From Pseudoalteromonas atlantica (lineage in GTDB: Bacteria; Pseudomonadota; Gammaproteobacteria; Enterobacterales; Alteromonadaceae), in NCBI GenBank assembly GCA_007988745.1, contig BJUT01000001.1, positions 372,001-436,000 on the forward strand: a stretch of 64,000 nucleotides of DNA, read 5' to 3'. A model generated the notes under the pieces. That model saw nothing but the letters and a program-made list of their open reading frames with translations, made no database searches and had not been told where the DNA came from. Shown here in pieces: positions 56,596 through 64,000 of this stretch. Both the position numbers and the translations under genes were made by a program. The first letter of the stretch is position 1. Every line of letters starts with the position of its first letter.

Positions 56596-56817
56596 ATGGT
56601 CAGTCAGTTTATTAACGAATTTGATACCCTAGGGTTGTACTTTGGCTTAGCCGGTATTTTTGTATTCATCGGCCTGGCAATTAAAGACGTACTTAATAGT
56701 GGTAACGTACCTAAGTTTGGTCGCTACATTGTGTGGGGCGTCCTCTTTTTAGGGTGTTCTGGCTTTATTGCGAAAGGACTTATACAAGTTTTTTGGCAAG
56801 GTGCAGGTGTAGGTTAG
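56596..56817 (+). CDS. DUF2788 membrane protein
   Basis: 73 aa from the ATG at 56596 (a TTG one codon earlier is less likely). Two TM helices (LGLYFGLAGIFVFIGLAIKDV and IVWGVLFLGCSGFIAKGLI) with a short loop containing NSGNVPKFGRY. It matches DUF2788, a small membrane family often encoded between ybfF and ybfE in gammaproteobacteria. Function unknown. The next gene starts 2 bases after its stop. Confidence 0.85.
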   Translation: MVSQFINEFDTLGLYFGLAGIFVFIGLAIKDVLNSGNVPKFGRYIVWGVLFLGCSGFIAKGLIQVFWQGAGVG

Positions 56818-56819
56818 GC

Positions 56820-57098
56820 ATGGCGAAGTCAGAAACAGATAGAACAACTCCCGATTTATTTGAATACGAAAAGCGCCCAGGCAGGCCTAAAACGAACCCT
56901 TTACCAAGGGATATGCAGTTAAAGGTTAATAAACGTAATCAAATAAAACGAGATAAAGCACGCGGTTTAAAGCGTGTAGAATTTAAAGTTTCATCACAGT
57001 TATATCAGGCACTGAGTGATATGGCAGATGCACAAAATATTAGCCGTAGTGCGCTGATTGAAACAATTTTACAAGAAAGATTGGCTATTGATAGATAA
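56820..57098 (+). CDS. ybfE: LexA-regulated protein YbfE (ribbon-helix-helix)
   Basis: 92 aa from the ATG at 56820; the frame extends further upstream inside the DUF2788 gene, but that part is not conserved. It contains PDLFEYEKRPGRPKTNPLPRD followed by a CopG-like ribbon-helix-helix domain (RVEFKVSSQLYQALSDMADAQN; SRSALIETILQERL). E. coli YbfE is reported as LexA-regulated; no LexA box was seen here. It lies between DUF2788 and fldA, as in other gammaproteobacteria. Confidence 0.93.
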   Translation: MAKSETDRTTPDLFEYEKRPGRPKTNPLPRDMQLKVNKRNQIKRDKARGLKRVEFKVSSQLYQALSDMADAQNISRSALIETILQERLAIDR

Positions 57099-57112
57099 AA
57101 GGTTTGAAGTCC

Positions 57113-57640
57113 ATGGCAAGTGTAGGCATTTTTTTCGGAAGTGACACAGGTAATACAGAACACGTAGCAAAAATGATCCAAAAAGAATTGGGTAAAAAGC
57201 TTGTGGCTGTACACGACATTGCAAAAAGCTCTAAAGAAGAGATTGCAGAGTTCGATTTAATCTTATTCGGTATTCCTACTTGGTACTACGGTGAAGCACA
57301 ATGTGATTGGGATGACTTTTTCCCTGAGCTTGAAGAAGTAGACTTTGAAGGTAAGCTAGTGGCTATTTTTGGTTGTGGCGACCAAGAAGACTACGCAGAA
57401 TACTTTTTAGACGCTATGGGTATGATCAACGATATCGTTACCGAGCGCGGTGCTATTGTGGTTGGCCATTGGTCTAGTGAAGGCTACGACTTTGAAGCAT
57501 CTAAAGGTATGGCTGATGACACGCACTTTGTAGGCTTAGGTATTGATGAAGACCGCCAACCTGAATTAACAGAACAACGTGTTAAAGCATGGTGCGCACA
57601 AGTATATGATGAAATGTGCTTAAGCGAACTAGCAGACTAA
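57113..57640 (+). CDS. fldA: Flavodoxin
   Basis: 175 aa from the ATG at 57113 (the TTG three codons earlier is less likely). FMN-binding electron carrier in the cytoplasm. The phosphate loop GIFFGSDTGNTEHVAKMIQ, FMN-contacting GIPTWYYGEAQCDWDDFFPEL, and VAIFGCGDQEDYAEYFLDAMG with ASKGMADDTHFVGLGIDED are almost the same as in E. coli FldA. Placed just before fur, as in enterobacteria. Confidence 0.97.
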   Translation: MASVGIFFGSDTGNTEHVAKMIQKELGKKLVAVHDIAKSSKEEIAEFDLILFGIPTWYYGEAQCDWDDFFPELEEVDFEGKLVAIFGCGDQEDYAEYFLDAMGMINDIVTERGAIVVGHWSSEGYDFEASKGMADDTHFVGLGIDEDRQPELTEQRVKAWCAQVYDEMCLSELAD

Positions 57641-57657
57641 CCTCCTCCCCCTTTTAT

Positions 57658-57692
57658 CGCTAACTGTTTAAATAATTATCAAACAGTTAGCG
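57658..57692. terminator. Hairpin after fldA
   Basis: CGCTAACTGTTT/AAACAGTTAGCG perfect 12-bp stem with an 11-base loop, 17 bases after the fldA stop. It lacks a clear T run on the plus side, so it may act as a processing barrier or weak terminator. Confidence 0.6.
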
Positions 57693-57829
57693 ACTTTAGA
57701 ATTAATAGCAAAATTGATCAATTGTTCTTTGCACTCAGTGCTTAGGCGCGTTATCCTTGTTATTGCTAATGTGTCGTGTGCATCTGTAAGAGATGTCTAG
57801 TATAACCAAACAAATTTGAGACAGATTTA

Positions 57830-58273
57830 ATGACTGATCATAACTTGGAACTTAAAAAAGCCGGTTTAAAAGTAACTTTACCGCGTATTAAAATCTTAGA
57901 AATTCTACAATCTCCAGATAACCAACACATCAGCGCTGAAGATGTATACAAAATTCTTTTAGATTTAGGTGAAGAAATTGGTCTTGCGACTGTTTACCGT
58001 GTATTAAACCAATTTGATGACGCAGGTATTGTAAGCCGTCACCATTTTGAAGGCGGAAAGTCAGTATTTGAACTTTCTGGCAGCACTCACCACGACCACC
58101 TAGTGTGTTTAAAATGTGGTAAAGTTGTTGAATTTGAAGATGACTTAATTGAACGTCGCCAGTTAGAAATAGCCGAAGAAAACGGTATTACACTAACAAA
58201 TCACTCTTTATACCTATACGGTGAGTGTCAAGACAAAGCAGCGTGTAAAGCATTTAGCGATTCAAATAGCTAA
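57830..58273 (+). CDS. fur: Ferric uptake regulator Fur
   Basis: 147 aa. Winged helix DNA-binding domain (LKKAGLKVTLPRIKILEILQ; GEEIGLATVYRVLNQFDDAG), then the metal-binding dimerisation domain HHDHLVCLKCGKVVEFED and a C-terminal C....C pair (YGECQDKAAC) for structural zinc. It represses iron uptake genes when loaded with iron. In this window a Fur-like box lies upstream of the 10-TM exporter. A terminator follows. Confidence 0.97.
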   Translation: MTDHNLELKKAGLKVTLPRIKILEILQSPDNQHISAEDVYKILLDLGEEIGLATVYRVLNQFDDAGIVSRHHFEGGKSVFELSGSTHHDHLVCLKCGKVVEFEDDLIERRQLEIAEENGITLTNHSLYLYGECQDKAACKAFSDSNS

Positions 58274-58290
58274 TAACGCGCTATAGTAAT

Positions 58291-58318
58291 AAAAAAACCT
58301 GCTATTGCAGGTTTTTTT
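58291..58318 (+). terminator. Terminator of fur
   Basis: AAAAAAACCTGC-TATT-GCAGGTTTTTTT, perfect 12-bp stem with T run. Confidence 0.95.
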
Positions 58319-58350
58319 GTGTTTAAAATTAAGCATTTAAACTGTGTTTA

Positions 58351-58390
58351 ATACCAATTTGCAATAATGAGATATTATGCAAATTGGTAT
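58351..58390. repeat. Dispersed palindromic repeat ATACCAATTTGC...GCAAATTGGTAT
   Basis: Near-perfect inverted repeat: left ATACCAATTTGCAATAAT, right ATTATGCAAATTGGTAT, with one bulged base. The arm GCAAATTGGTAT recurs at 6399-6410. It lies between convergent fur and glnS and may also help end the glnS transcript. Short palindromes of this kind are common between genes in Pseudoalteromonas and relatives (from memory, not searched). Confidence 0.65.
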
Positions 58391-58400
58391 TATAAAAGCG

Positions 58401-60065
58401 TTACTGCTTCTCGATTTTAGCCCATGAATCTCTAAGACCAACCGTTTGGTTGAATACTAAATTTTCTGACTTTGTATCACGTGAGAAATAGCCAGTACGC
58501 TCAAACTGAAAGCCTTGAGCCGGCTCGGCTTTAGCAAGCGATGCTTCTAGTTTTGCATTTTCTAATACAACTAACGAATCAGGATTAAGTGTCGATTCGA
58601 ACTCTTCAGCTGCACCTGGGTTTGGTACATTAAATAAACGGTCATACAATCTAACTTCTGCATTAACCGACTCAGGCGCAGAAACCCAATGAATAACCCC
58701 TTTTACTTTACGACCGTCACTTGGGTTTTTACCTAGTGTTTCGTTGTCGTAAGTACAGTAAATAGTGGTAATTTCACCATTTGCATCTTTTTCTACACGC
58801 TGGGCTTTAATTACATAAGCACCACGTAAGCGTACTTCTTTATCAAGTACTAAGCGTTTAAATTTATTATTCGCTTCTTCGCGGAAATCTTCACGCTCAA
58901 TGAAAAGCTCACGAGTAAACGGTACTTCACGACGCCCCATTTCTTCTTTATTAGGGTGGTTAGCTACCGACAATGTTTCTACTTTTTCTGCATCAAAGTT
59001 TTCTATTACAACTTTAACTGGATCGAGTACTGCCATTGCGCGTGGTGCGTTTTCATTTAAGTCTTCACGGATACACGCTTCAAGCATGCCCATTTCAACC
59101 ATGTTTTCTTGCTTAGTCACACCGATACGTAAACAGAACTCACGTATTGAAGCCGGTGTATAACCACGACGACGTAAACCAGCAATAGTTGGCATACGTG
59201 GGTCATCCCACCCTTCTACATAGTTATTTACAACTAAGTCGTTTAGCTTACGCTTAGACATAATTGTGTATTCAAGATTTAAGCGCGAAAACTCAATTTG
59301 CTGTGGGTGGCATTCAAGGCTGATGTTATCAAGCACCCAGTCGTATAAACGACGGTTATCTTGAAACTCAAGTGTGCACAATGAATGGGTTATGCCCTCA
59401 AGCGCATCAGAAATACAATGTGTGAAGTCATACATTGGGTAAATGCACCACTTGTCACCTGTTTGATGGTGATGAGCAAAACGAACGCGATAAATAATTG
59501 GATCGCGAAGCACCATAAATGAGCTTGCCATATCAATTTTAGCGCGTAGAACACACTCACCTTCTTTGAATTCACCCGCGCGCATTTTTTCAAACAATGC
59601 GAGGTTTTCTTCTACTGAGGTGTCTCTGTATGGGCTGTTTTTACCCGGCTCTTTTAACGTACCGCGATACTCACGCGCTTGATCGGCCGTTAAAAAACAA
59701 ACGTACGCTAAGCCTTTTTCAATAAGCTCTACTGCATAGCCGTATAGGGTATCAAAATAGTTTGACGAATATTTTATCTCACCACTCCAGTTGAAGCCTA
59801 ACCACTGCACGTCTTCTTTGATTGAATTAACGTAGTTAATATCTTCTTTTTCTGGGTTTGTATCATCAAAACGTAGGTTACATAAACCATCGTAATCTTT
59901 TGCAATGCCAAAATTCAAACAAATTGATTTTGCATGGCCAATATGTAAAAAGCCATTTGGTTCAGGTGGAAAACGTGTATGCGTAGTTGCATGTTTGCCA
60001 CTTGCTAAATCTTCATCAATTCGAGTTCTTATAAAGTTACTTGGGCGATTCTCAATTTCCGCCAT
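58401..60065 (-). CDS. glnS: Glutamine-tRNA ligase
   Basis: 554 aa, the normal bacterial GlnRS length. Class I synthetase: HIGH-type motif [19 protein letters not shown] near residue 34-53, ATP-binding core with [12 protein letters not shown], and KMSKS-type motif [12 protein letters not shown]. The C-terminal beta-barrels recognise the CUG/UUG anticodon ([21 protein letters not shown]). It has no GluRS zinc motif, and QFERTGYF near the end fits GlnS. Confidence 0.98.
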   Translation of the reverse strand: MAEIENRPSNFIRTRIDEDLASGKHATTHTRFPPEPNGFLHIGHAKSICLNFGIAKDYDGLCNLRFDDTNPEKEDINYVNSIKEDVQWLGFNWSGEIKYSSNYFDTLYGYAVELIEKGLAYVCFLTADQAREYRGTLKEPGKNSPYRDTSVEENLALFEKMRAGEFKEGECVLRAKIDMASSFMVLRDPIIYRVRFAHHHQTGDKWCIYPMYDFTHCISDALEGITHSLCTLEFQDNRRLYDWVLDNISLECHPQQIEFSRLNLEYTIMSKRKLNDLVVNNYVEGWDDPRMPTIAGLRRRGYTPASIREFCLRIGVTKQENMVEMGMLEACIREDLNENAPRAMAVLDPVKVVIENFDAEKVETLSVANHPNKEEMGRREVPFTRELFIEREDFREEANNKFKRLVLDKEVRLRGAYVIKAQRVEKDANGEITTIYCTYDNETLGKNPSDGRKVKGVIHWVSAPESVNAEVRLYDRLFNVPNPGAAEEFESTLNPDSLVVLENAKLEASLAKAEPAQGFQFERTGYFSRDTKSENLVFNQTVGLRDSWAKIEKQ

Positions 60066-60273
60066 AGGAGTGCGATCCTCTGAATATTCGTGATAACAAA
60101 ACTAATGCATTATTACAAAAACAAACACTAACATACAGCACTAGATGCGGGTTTATTCTAGTTATTATGGCAATGGTGCATTAGTTTATTACTTAAATTT
60201 GTTTTAGCGCAATATTTGAGTCATGAAAGGCATTTATAGTACCTAAACTTAAGCTCCTTAAAAGGATTCAAAG

Positions 60274-61344
60274 ATGGCCAGTTCTACACAACACAGAGTT
60301 TATATACCAACAAATGCGCGAGCTAATCACTATTTACTCGCTGAAATTACACCCACTGATGACTTTTACACTAGTTTTAGCGATATCGATAGTTGCTATA
60401 CCCGCATTGCCAAGCAACTATTTGCAAGCTGTGATGAATACGAGCTACATAATGTACACCTACTCGCTAACGACAAATTACCTGTGGTCAGATTTCATGA
60501 TGAGTCGTATCAATTAGAAACAGCAAAGCAAATGTTGTTTTTTTACAACCCGCGTTACCACGAGGCGCACAAACTACACTACACCCCTACTTTTAAAAGT
60601 AAAAAAATTCGCTTGTTATTTTTAGCCACCGGTGATGATTTACGCGCAAGCTCGGCACAATTTCACAGCAGGGTGCAAAAAGTGTTAGATAATTTACAAA
60701 CACAATTATTTATTGAACAACCCCAGTTTAAGCTTCGCGATCATCAGCATTTAACCTATGACTTATTTGCCAAGAGTAAAGGCTGTAACCAAAGTTACGG
60801 CTACAAACTTAGAAGCCTATACCCTCGTTATTTAGCTCGCCAATGTAAAATACCCGCCGAGCATGCAGAAATGACCTATGCAACGTTTTCTATACCGGTT
60901 TCGCGCGGCATTAAAACGCAATTTCAAAGCTTAATAAATAAAAATAATTACACTGAGTTTTATAACTACTTCGCCCAATCATTTAAAGGGTGCTGCGAGC
61001 GATACGAATTATATCACGGCGCTATGGTTGCTAATGGTGCAAGGCCCATAGTGCGTAATAGCCAAATAGATAAAAATGATGGGAATTCAGAATTACAAAA
61101 AATAAGTTTTGATGTGAATGGCACAGCCACGCAAATACATATTTTTTTCAATGCTGAAAAATTAGTTGAGTCACTACATTTTGTGATTGTTGCCACCCAT
61201 AAAGATAAACATGAAATGGGCTACGGCCGCTTTATGAATCAAGTAGAGAAAACAATACACGCTATGTGCTCAGAGCTGGCAATAAATAAAGAACGACAAG
61301 ATTTATCAGTACGGTTTTTTCAACACATTAGTTACCCATACTAA
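60274..61344 (+). CDS. Internally duplicated protein, DUF3083-like
   Basis: 356 aa, cytoplasmic, no signal or TM. The two halves resemble each other: FASCDEYELHNVHLLANDKLPVVR against KGCCERYELYHGAMVANGARPIVR (read in parts), then KIRLLFLATGDDLRASSAQF against SLHFVIVATHKDKHEMGYGR, and RVQKVLDNLQTQL against QVEKTIHAMCSEL. This is a tandem duplication of an about 150-residue domain. I associate it with DUF3083 of Alteromonadales, without certainty. Divergent from glnS; a bidirectional terminator separates it from sucD. Function unknown. Confidence 0.8.
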   Translation: MASSTQHRVYIPTNARANHYLLAEITPTDDFYTSFSDIDSCYTRIAKQLFASCDEYELHNVHLLANDKLPVVRFHDESYQLETAKQMLFFYNPRYHEAHKLHYTPTFKSKKIRLLFLATGDDLRASSAQFHSRVQKVLDNLQTQLFIEQPQFKLRDHQHLTYDLFAKSKGCNQSYGYKLRSLYPRYLARQCKIPAEHAEMTYATFSIPVSRGIKTQFQSLINKNNYTEFYNYFAQSFKGCCERYELYHGAMVANGARPIVRNSQIDKNDGNSELQKISFDVNGTATQIHIFFNAEKLVESLHFVIVATHKDKHEMGYGRFMNQVEKTIHAMCSELAINKERQDLSVRFFQHISYPY

Positions 61345-61360
61345 TTTTTAAGCCAATAAC

Positions 61361-61388
61361 AAAAAGGCTCGCAAATGCGAGCCTTTTT
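61361..61388. terminator. Bidirectional terminator
   Basis: AAAAAGGCTCGCA-AA-TGCGAGCCTTTTT, perfect 13-bp stem between the convergent DUF3083-like gene and sucD. Confidence 0.95.
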
Positions 61389-61406
61389 AAAGATTAAGCA
61401 AACTGA

Positions 61407-62279
61407 TTACCAGCCTGTTTTCTCTTTAAGTGCTTTACCGATATCAGCAAGTGAACGTACAGTTTGTACGCCAGCAGCTTCTAGTGCAGCAAATTTCTCA
61501 TCAGCAGTACCTTTACCACCAGCGATGATTGCGCCAGCGTGACCCATACGCTTACCTTCTGGTGCAGTTACACCAGCAATGTAAGAAACAACAGGCTTAG
61601 TTACGTTAGCTTTGATGTACTCTGCAGCTTCTTCTTCTGCAGTACCGCCAATTTCACCAATCATTACGATTGCTTCAGTTTGTGGATCTTTTTCGAACAT
61701 TTCTAGCACGTCGATAAAGTTAGTACCTGGGATTGGGTCGCCACCAATACCAACACACGTAGACTGACCAAAACCAGCATCTGTAGTTTGTTTAACTGCT
61801 TCGTACGTTAAAGTACCAGAGCGAGAAACAATACCTACTTTACCAGGCTTGTGGATGTGACCAGGCATGATACCAATCTTAGTCTCACCAGGAGTGATAA
61901 CACCTGGACAGTTAGGACCGATCATACGAACACCAGAGTTATCAAGCTTAACTTTAACGTCAACCATGTCTAGCGTTGGGATACCTTCAGTGATACAAAC
62001 GATTAGCTCGATGCCCGCATCGATAGCTTCTAAGATTGCATCTTTACAGAACGGTGCAGGTACGTAGATAACTGACGCTGTTGCGCCTGTTTCTTTAACT
62101 GCATCGCGTACTGTGTTGAATACTGGAAGACCAAGGTGCGTTTGACCGCCTTTACCTGGGCTTACACCACCAACCATTTGTGTACCGTACTCAAGCGCTT
62201 GCTCAGAGTGGAAAGTACCTTGGCCACCAGTGAAACCTTGACAGATAACTTTTGTATCTTTATTGATTAATACAGACAT
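61407..62279 (-). CDS. sucD: Succinyl-CoA synthetase alpha subunit
   Basis: 290 aa, normal length. TCA cycle enzyme that makes ATP (or GTP) from succinyl-CoA with SucC. CoA-binding N-terminal domain ([20 protein letters not shown]), ligase domain with the phosphohistidine in [20 protein letters not shown], and [20 protein letters not shown]. Its ATG overlaps the sucC stop by one base, so translation is coupled. Confidence 0.98.
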   Translation of the reverse strand: MSVLINKDTKVICQGFTGGQGTFHSEQALEYGTQMVGGVSPGKGGQTHLGLPVFNTVRDAVKETGATASVIYVPAPFCKDAILEAIDAGIELIVCITEGIPTLDMVDVKVKLDNSGVRMIGPNCPGVITPGETKIGIMPGHIHKPGKVGIVSRSGTLTYEAVKQTTDAGFGQSTCVGIGGDPIPGTNFIDVLEMFEKDPQTEAIVMIGEIGGTAEEEAAEYIKANVTKPVVSYIAGVTAPEGKRMGHAGAIIAGGKGTADEKFAALEAAGVQTVRSLADIGKALKEKTGW

Positions 62280-63445
62280 TATTTGCCCTCCGCAGCAGCT
62301 ACAACTTTCTCAGCAGCGTCTGTTAGTGATTCAGCAGCGATGATATCTAGGCCAGAGTTCTTAAGAACGTCACGACCTAATTCAGCGTTAGTACCTTCTA
62401 AACGTACAACTACAGGCACGTTTACACCTACTTCTTTAACTGCGCCAATGATACCTTCAGCAATCATGTCACAACGTACGATACCACCAAAGATGTTAAC
62501 TAAAACAGCTTTTACGTTATCGTCAGAAAGGATGATTTTGAATGCTTCAGAAACACGCTCTTTAGTCGCGCCGCCACCAACATCTAGGAAGTTAGCTGGC
62601 TTGCCGCCGTGTAGGTTTACGATGTCCATAGTACCCATCGCTAGGCCTGCACCGTTAACCATACAACCTACGTTACCATCTAGTGCTACGTAGTTAAGCT
62701 CGAAGCTTGCTGCGTGAGCTTCACGTGCATCTTCTTGAGATGGATCGTGCATTTCACGGATTTTTGGTTGACGGTAAAGTGCATTACCATCGATACCGAT
62801 TTTGCCGTCAAGACAGTGAAGGTTACCTTCGTCTGTGATTACTAACGGGTTGATTTCAAGAAGAGCGAAATCAAAATCGTTGAACATGTTGCCAAGACCC
62901 ATAAAGATCTTAACGAACTGCTTCATTTGTGTAGGGTTAAGACCCAGTTTAAAACCTAACTCACGTGCTTGGTAAGCTTGAGGACCCACTAATGGATCGA
63001 TCTCTGCTTTGTGGATAAGCTCTGGAGTTTCTTCAGCAACAGTTTCAATTTCAACACCGCCTTCAGTAGACGCCATGAAAACAACTTTGCGAGAAGCACG
63101 GTCAACAACTGCACCTAAGTACAATTCGTTAGCGATATCTGTACAGCTTTCTACTAAAATTTTAGCAACAGGCTGACCATTTTCGTCTGTTTGGTAAGTA
63201 ACTAAGTTTTTACCTAACCAGTTAGCAGCGAATTCTTTTACTTCTTCGATTGTTTTAACTAGCTTAACACCGCCAGCTTTACCACGGCCACCTGCGTGAA
63301 CCTGAGTTTTAACAACCCACATATCACCGCCAATTTTTTCGGCAGCTGCTGCAGCTTCTTCAGGTGTATCGCAAGCGAAACCTTGAGAAACTGGTAAACC
63401 ATATTCGGCAAAAAGTTGTTTTGCCTGATACTCATGCAAATTCAT
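62279..63445 (-). CDS. sucC: Succinyl-CoA synthetase beta subunit
   Basis: 388 aa, normal length. Begins [23 protein letters not shown]-grasp domain ([20 protein letters not shown]), [11 protein letters not shown] metal site, [18 protein letters not shown] and the C-terminal [17 protein letters not shown] that holds the active site with SucD. It forms sucCD with a one-base overlap; a terminator-like hairpin separates it from sucB upstream. Confidence 0.98.
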   Translation of the reverse strand: MNLHEYQAKQLFAEYGLPVSQGFACDTPEEAAAAAEKIGGDMWVVKTQVHAGGRGKAGGVKLVKTIEEVKEFAANWLGKNLVTYQTDENGQPVAKILVESCTDIANELYLGAVVDRASRKVVFMASTEGGVEIETVAEETPELIHKAEIDPLVGPQAYQARELGFKLGLNPTQMKQFVKIFMGLGNMFNDFDFALLEINPLVITDEGNLHCLDGKIGIDGNALYRQPKIREMHDPSQEDAREAHAASFELNYVALDGNVGCMVNGAGLAMGTMDIVNLHGGKPANFLDVGGGATKERVSEAFKIILSDDNVKAVLVNIFGGIVRCDMIAEGIIGAVKEVGVNVPVVVRLEGTNAELGRDVLKNSGLDIIAAESLTDAAEKVVAAAEGK

Positions 63446-63571
63446 GATGCTTTATCCAATTTTTTATACTAAAAGAGCTGAATATTTATGCAAATAAACA
63501 GCTATCCCAAATTGCGCACCTAGTATAGATCCCAAGGCTTAACATGAAAACCCCAGTAACACCAAAGGCGC

Positions 63572-63604
63572 AAAAAAAAAGCTGTGAATTGTCATTCACA
63601 GCTT
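63572..63604 (-). terminator. Terminator between sucB and sucC
   Basis: AAGCTGTGAA/TTCACAGCTT stem with a 6-base loop, followed on the minus strand by nine T. It lies downstream of sucB and upstream of sucC, so sucCD needs read-through or its own promoter in 63446-63571. Confidence 0.92.
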
Positions 63605-63622
63605 ATATTTCATACTACTCGA

Positions 63623-64000
63623 TTAAACATCCAGTAATAAGCGAGTTGGATCTTCAAGTAACTCTTTAATAGTTACTAAGAAACCAACAGATTCTTTACC
63701 ATCGATTTGGCGGTGATCGTAAGATAGTGCCAAATACATCATAGGAAGAATTTCAACTTTACCATTTACAGCCATAGGACGCTCTTGGATTTTGTGCATA
63801 CCCAAGATTGATGACTGTGGTAAGTTAATAATAGGTGTAGAAAGTAACGAACCAAATACACCACCGTTAGTAATGGTAAAGTTACCACCTGTCATATCGT
63901 CAAGTGTTAGTTTACCGTCACGGCCTTTAAGGGCTAATTCACGAATACCTTTCTCGATTTCAGCAACAGATAGCTTGTCGCAATCTTTAAGTACTGGTGT
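63623..64000 (-). CDS. sucB: 2-oxoglutarate dehydrogenase E2 (dihydrolipoyl succinyltransferase), C-terminal part
   Basis: 126 codons to the window edge; the rest lies beyond 64000. Catalytic-domain end of the succinyltransferase: [60 protein letters not shown] with the catalytic His, and the ending [10 protein letters not shown]. This sequence is specific to SucB-type E2 proteins and differs from the BkdB at 47969, where the motif is GDHRVIDGG. Upstream of sucCD in the usual suc order. Confidence 0.96.
   Translation of the reverse strand, partial: TPVLKDCDKLSVAEIEKGIRELALKGRDGKLTLDDMTGGNFTITNGGVFGSLLSTPIINLPQSSILGMHKIQERPMAVNGKVEILPMMYLALSYDHRQIDGKESVGFLVTIKELLEDPTRLLLDV

Noticed and set aside
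56500..57110. LexA box controlling ybfE
   Set aside because: No CTGT-N8-ACAG site was found upstream of the DUF2788-ybfE pair.
62283..62693. 136-codon plus-strand frame in sucC
   Set aside because: Antisense shadow of a highly conserved gene; low-complexity Ser/Thr/Pro composition.

Overview
The window looks like a chromosomal segment of a marine gammaproteobacterium of the order Alteromonadales, most probably Pseudoalteromonas. This rests on the AT-rich sequence, on gene families (AsnS, EtfBA/ETF-QO, ProS, AstE, SeqA, Fur, GlnS, SucCD), on the order pgm-seqA-ybfF-ybfE-fldA-fur, and on the short palindromic repeat GCAAATTGGTAT. No rRNA, tRNA or CRISPR array was seen.

Layout. 1-13.2 kb is core genome: the end of asnS, an orphan PstS-like protein, etfBA divergent from ETF-QO, a hotdog thioesterase, an outer-membrane barrel, trmO, proS, an LpxH-like phosphoesterase and a hybrid histidine kinase. 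13.4-41.4 kb is an unusual accessory region, entirely on the minus strand. It holds six paralogous genes for secreted proteins of about 655-692 aa (called A-F here, in map order). Each has a signal peptide, an Asp-rich calcium-binding (thrombospondin type 3-like) motif, a PPC-like beta domain, a longer run of Asp-rich repeats, IPT/TIG-like domains and a helical C-terminus. Most copies are followed by small genes from a limited set of families: periplasmic proteins of about 140 aa with two conserved cysteines, lipoproteins, and inner-membrane proteins made of a TM pair, a beta-rich (PH-like) domain and a C-terminal TM. An OmpA-type protein lies in the middle of the array. At least four genes in the array are broken, and an IS3-family element sits in it.

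41.5-64 kb is core again: an ABC exporter pair with a DUF3025-like gene, an M28 lipoprotein peptidase, a Fur-box-preceded 10-TM metal exporter, a DUF805 protein, the branched-chain 2-oxoacid dehydrogenase operon (bkdA1-A2-B), astE, pgm-seqA, ybfF-DUF2788-ybfE-fldA, fur, glnS, an internally duplicated protein, and sucB(partial)-sucCD.

How the genes work together. EtfBA and ETF-QO pass electrons from acyl-CoA dehydrogenases to quinone, and the Bkd complex feeds branched-chain acyl-CoAs into that pathway. Both loci carry a palindrome with the core ACGTNNACGT, suggesting a shared regulator (LiuR-like). The array is the candidate undescribed system. Its modular reuse of the same few families and its frequent decay point to a fast-evolving cell-surface or periplasmic system of unknown function; no toxin, enzyme or C-terminal sorting domain was recognisable. 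Statements about domains come from reading the sequences by eye, without any database search.
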